NCBI RefSeq assembly: GCF_029227915.1
Contig: NC_079888.1
Location: 14,181,001 to 14,245,000, forward strand
Source of the DNA: Hydractinia symbiolongicarpus
Taxonomy: Eukaryota; Cnidaria; Hydrozoa; Anthoathecata; Hydractiniidae
Length of the DNA stretch: 64,000 nucleotides
Reading direction: 5' to 3'
Shown here: positions 62,655 through 64,000 of the stretch, piece after piece
Position numbering within the stretch: the first letter of the stretch is position 1
Layout of the letters: the number at the start of each line of letters is the position of its first letter
Notes under the pieces: generated by a model
What the model saw: only the letters and a program-made list of their open reading frames with translations
What the model was told of the DNA's origin: nothing
Database searches by the model: none
Program-made: the position numbers and the translations under genes

Positions 62655-64000
62655 TCTATATAATAATACGCCAGTTCCGTGTGTCTGTCTGTCACTTTTG
62701 CAAAGTGGATTACATTCTTCAAAATCTCCTTTAACAAATTCTATAAAACATCGCCTATAAAATTGTTCTGTAATTTACCAAACTTTACCGATAAAATAGT
62801 ATTGACGTCAAAGGAAAGTTAATTAAGATTAGTGAAGCCATTACAATGCACTTAAAACTTTGAGGCCAAATAACTTGGAAACGAGGTGGTGAAGTCAATG
62901 TTTTTTCACCGCGTGGGTAACTAGGGACAACCTGGGACAATTTGGGTAAGTTTTCCAAGCCTAGGTCTCCGAATCCGCTTCGGAATGGACGGTTTGATGA
63001 CGTCATCAAAAAACCTTTGAACCTTGATATCTCTGCAACCGTTTGTCAAAGATACATGATTCTATACATTTTCTTGATCAGCATTTCAAGATCTATGCGA
63101 TGAAGGCAACAGGTATACAAATTTCTAAAAAAACATATTTATTTTGTATTTGCACTGCTGACGTCAGCAAAAAAAATAAAACAACCCATTTTTCCATTGT
63201 CCTTCTGCCTAAGTGGATTACTCCACGGGATTTATCGACTAGTCTATATAATAATACGCCAGTTCCGTGTGTCTGTCTGTCACTTTTGCAAAGTGGATTA
63301 CATTCTTCAAAATTTTCTTTAACAAAATCTATAAAACATCGCCTATAAAATTGTTCTCTAATTTACCAAACTTTACCGATAAAATAGTATTGACGTCAAA
63401 GGAAAGTTAATTAAGATTAGTGAAGCCATTACAATGCACTTAAAACTTTGAGGCCAAATAACTTGAAAACGAGGTGGTGACGTCAATGTTTTTTCACCGC
63501 TTGGGTAACTAGGGACTACCTGGGACCAATTTGGGTAAGTTTTCCAAGCCTGGGTCACCAAATCCGTTTCGGAATGGACGGGTTAATGACGTCATAAAAA
63601 AACCTTTAAACCCTAATATCTCTGCATCCGTTTGTCACAACTACACGATCCTATACATTTTCTTGATCAGCGTTTCAAGATCTATATGATGAAGGCAACA
63701 GGCATACACATTTCTGAGAAAAAAAAATTGTGTTCTGACAGGTCTCTGCTGACATCATAAAATTTAAATGACGGTTGTTTTTCTCTGTTATCCTGCCTAA
63801 GTGGATTTTTCCACAGTCCTTATCGACTAGTCTATATAATAATACGCCAGTTCTGTCTGTCTCTCTGTGACTTTTGCAAAGTGGATAAAATTTCTTTGAT
63901 AAAGTCTATAAAACGTCGTCTAAAAATTTGTTCTGTAAATTACCAAACTTTGACGTTAAAGCAATTTTGACGTCAAAGGAAAGTATATTAAGATTAGTAA
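62655..64000 (+). mobile_element. Tandem about 590-bp Helitron-like units to the window end
   Basis: Units at 62,655-63,242 and 63,243-63,830, and a third starting at 63,831. All start TCTATATAATAATACGCCAG and end TGGATT..TCCAC hairpin plus TCGACTAG. They share landmarks with the 740-bp units at 11,801-14,022. The first begins at A|TC exactly where copy 2 stops matching copy 1. Confidence 0.65.

Noticed and set aside
62655-64000. Plus- and minus-strand frames of 62-101 codons in the right-hand repeats
   Set aside because: They recur in each unit with different stops and overlap non-coding Helitron-like landmarks.

Overview
The window looks like a eukaryotic, probably cnidarian (hydrozoan), chromosome. 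Non-coding DNA is AT-rich. Host genes are split by GT-AG introns. The mobile DNA is of types common in such genomes: Polinton/Maverick, PIF/Harbinger, a CR1/Jockey-like LINE and Helitron-like repeats. The organism is an inference; no rRNA, tRNA or species marker is present.

Layout. Positions 1-7,690 hold a decayed, 3'-truncated Polinton (element L), read left to right. Positions 7,690-9,333 are AT-rich spacer with one 337-bp MITE. Positions 9,334-17,833 are a head-to-tail array of about nine non-autonomous Helitron-like units. Positions 18,646-25,839 (minus strand) carry a six-exon gene for a type I membrane receptor-like protein (receptor A, 454 aa predicted). A segment of about 7.95 kb (21,066-29,014) that contains the ectodomain exons of receptor A is directly duplicated at 30,745-62,654. 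The second copy belongs to receptor B (351 aa predicted, minus strand). Its first intron has grown to about 26 kb because a PIF/Harbinger element (32,086-34,888) and a complete Polinton (element R, 35,038-54,553) landed in it. A third insertion, a 1.6-kb Helitron-like element (59,617-61,228), lies upstream of exon 1. Element R is itself split by a LINE (about 42,988-47,312). More Helitron-like units run from 62,655 to the end. When the three insertions are subtracted, the two duplicate copies agree in length to within about 20 bp, so copy 1 serves as an empty-site control for every insertion in copy 2.

Polinton biology. Elements L and R carry the same gene set in opposite orientation: protein-primed family B DNA polymerase (R only), retroviral-type integrase, A32-like packaging ATPase, double-jelly-roll major capsid protein, a penton-like candidate, Bro-N or MSV199 DNA-binding proteins, a SAP protein and several membrane or coiled-coil proteins. 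No adenoviral-type maturation protease was found. Both elements are broken (nonsense codons, frameshifts, deletions), mostly at different genes. Three features appear undescribed: (1) about 25-bp GC-rich double-hairpin mini-repeats scattered in coding and spacer DNA, several in frame and some present in one element but absent from the other; (2) an ATAAA motif abutting nearly every start codon, reminiscent of poxvirus late initiators; (3) perfect short inverted repeats at gene boundaries, two of which contain the start codon.

Host biology. Receptors A and B share signal peptide and ectodomain exons but have different stalk, transmembrane and cytoplasmic exons. A carries four YxxV motifs; B carries an ITAM-like YxxL-x11-YxxL. 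A truncated extra exon beside the duplication breakpoint suggests B was built by recombination between family members, a pattern reminiscent of immune or allorecognition receptor clusters.
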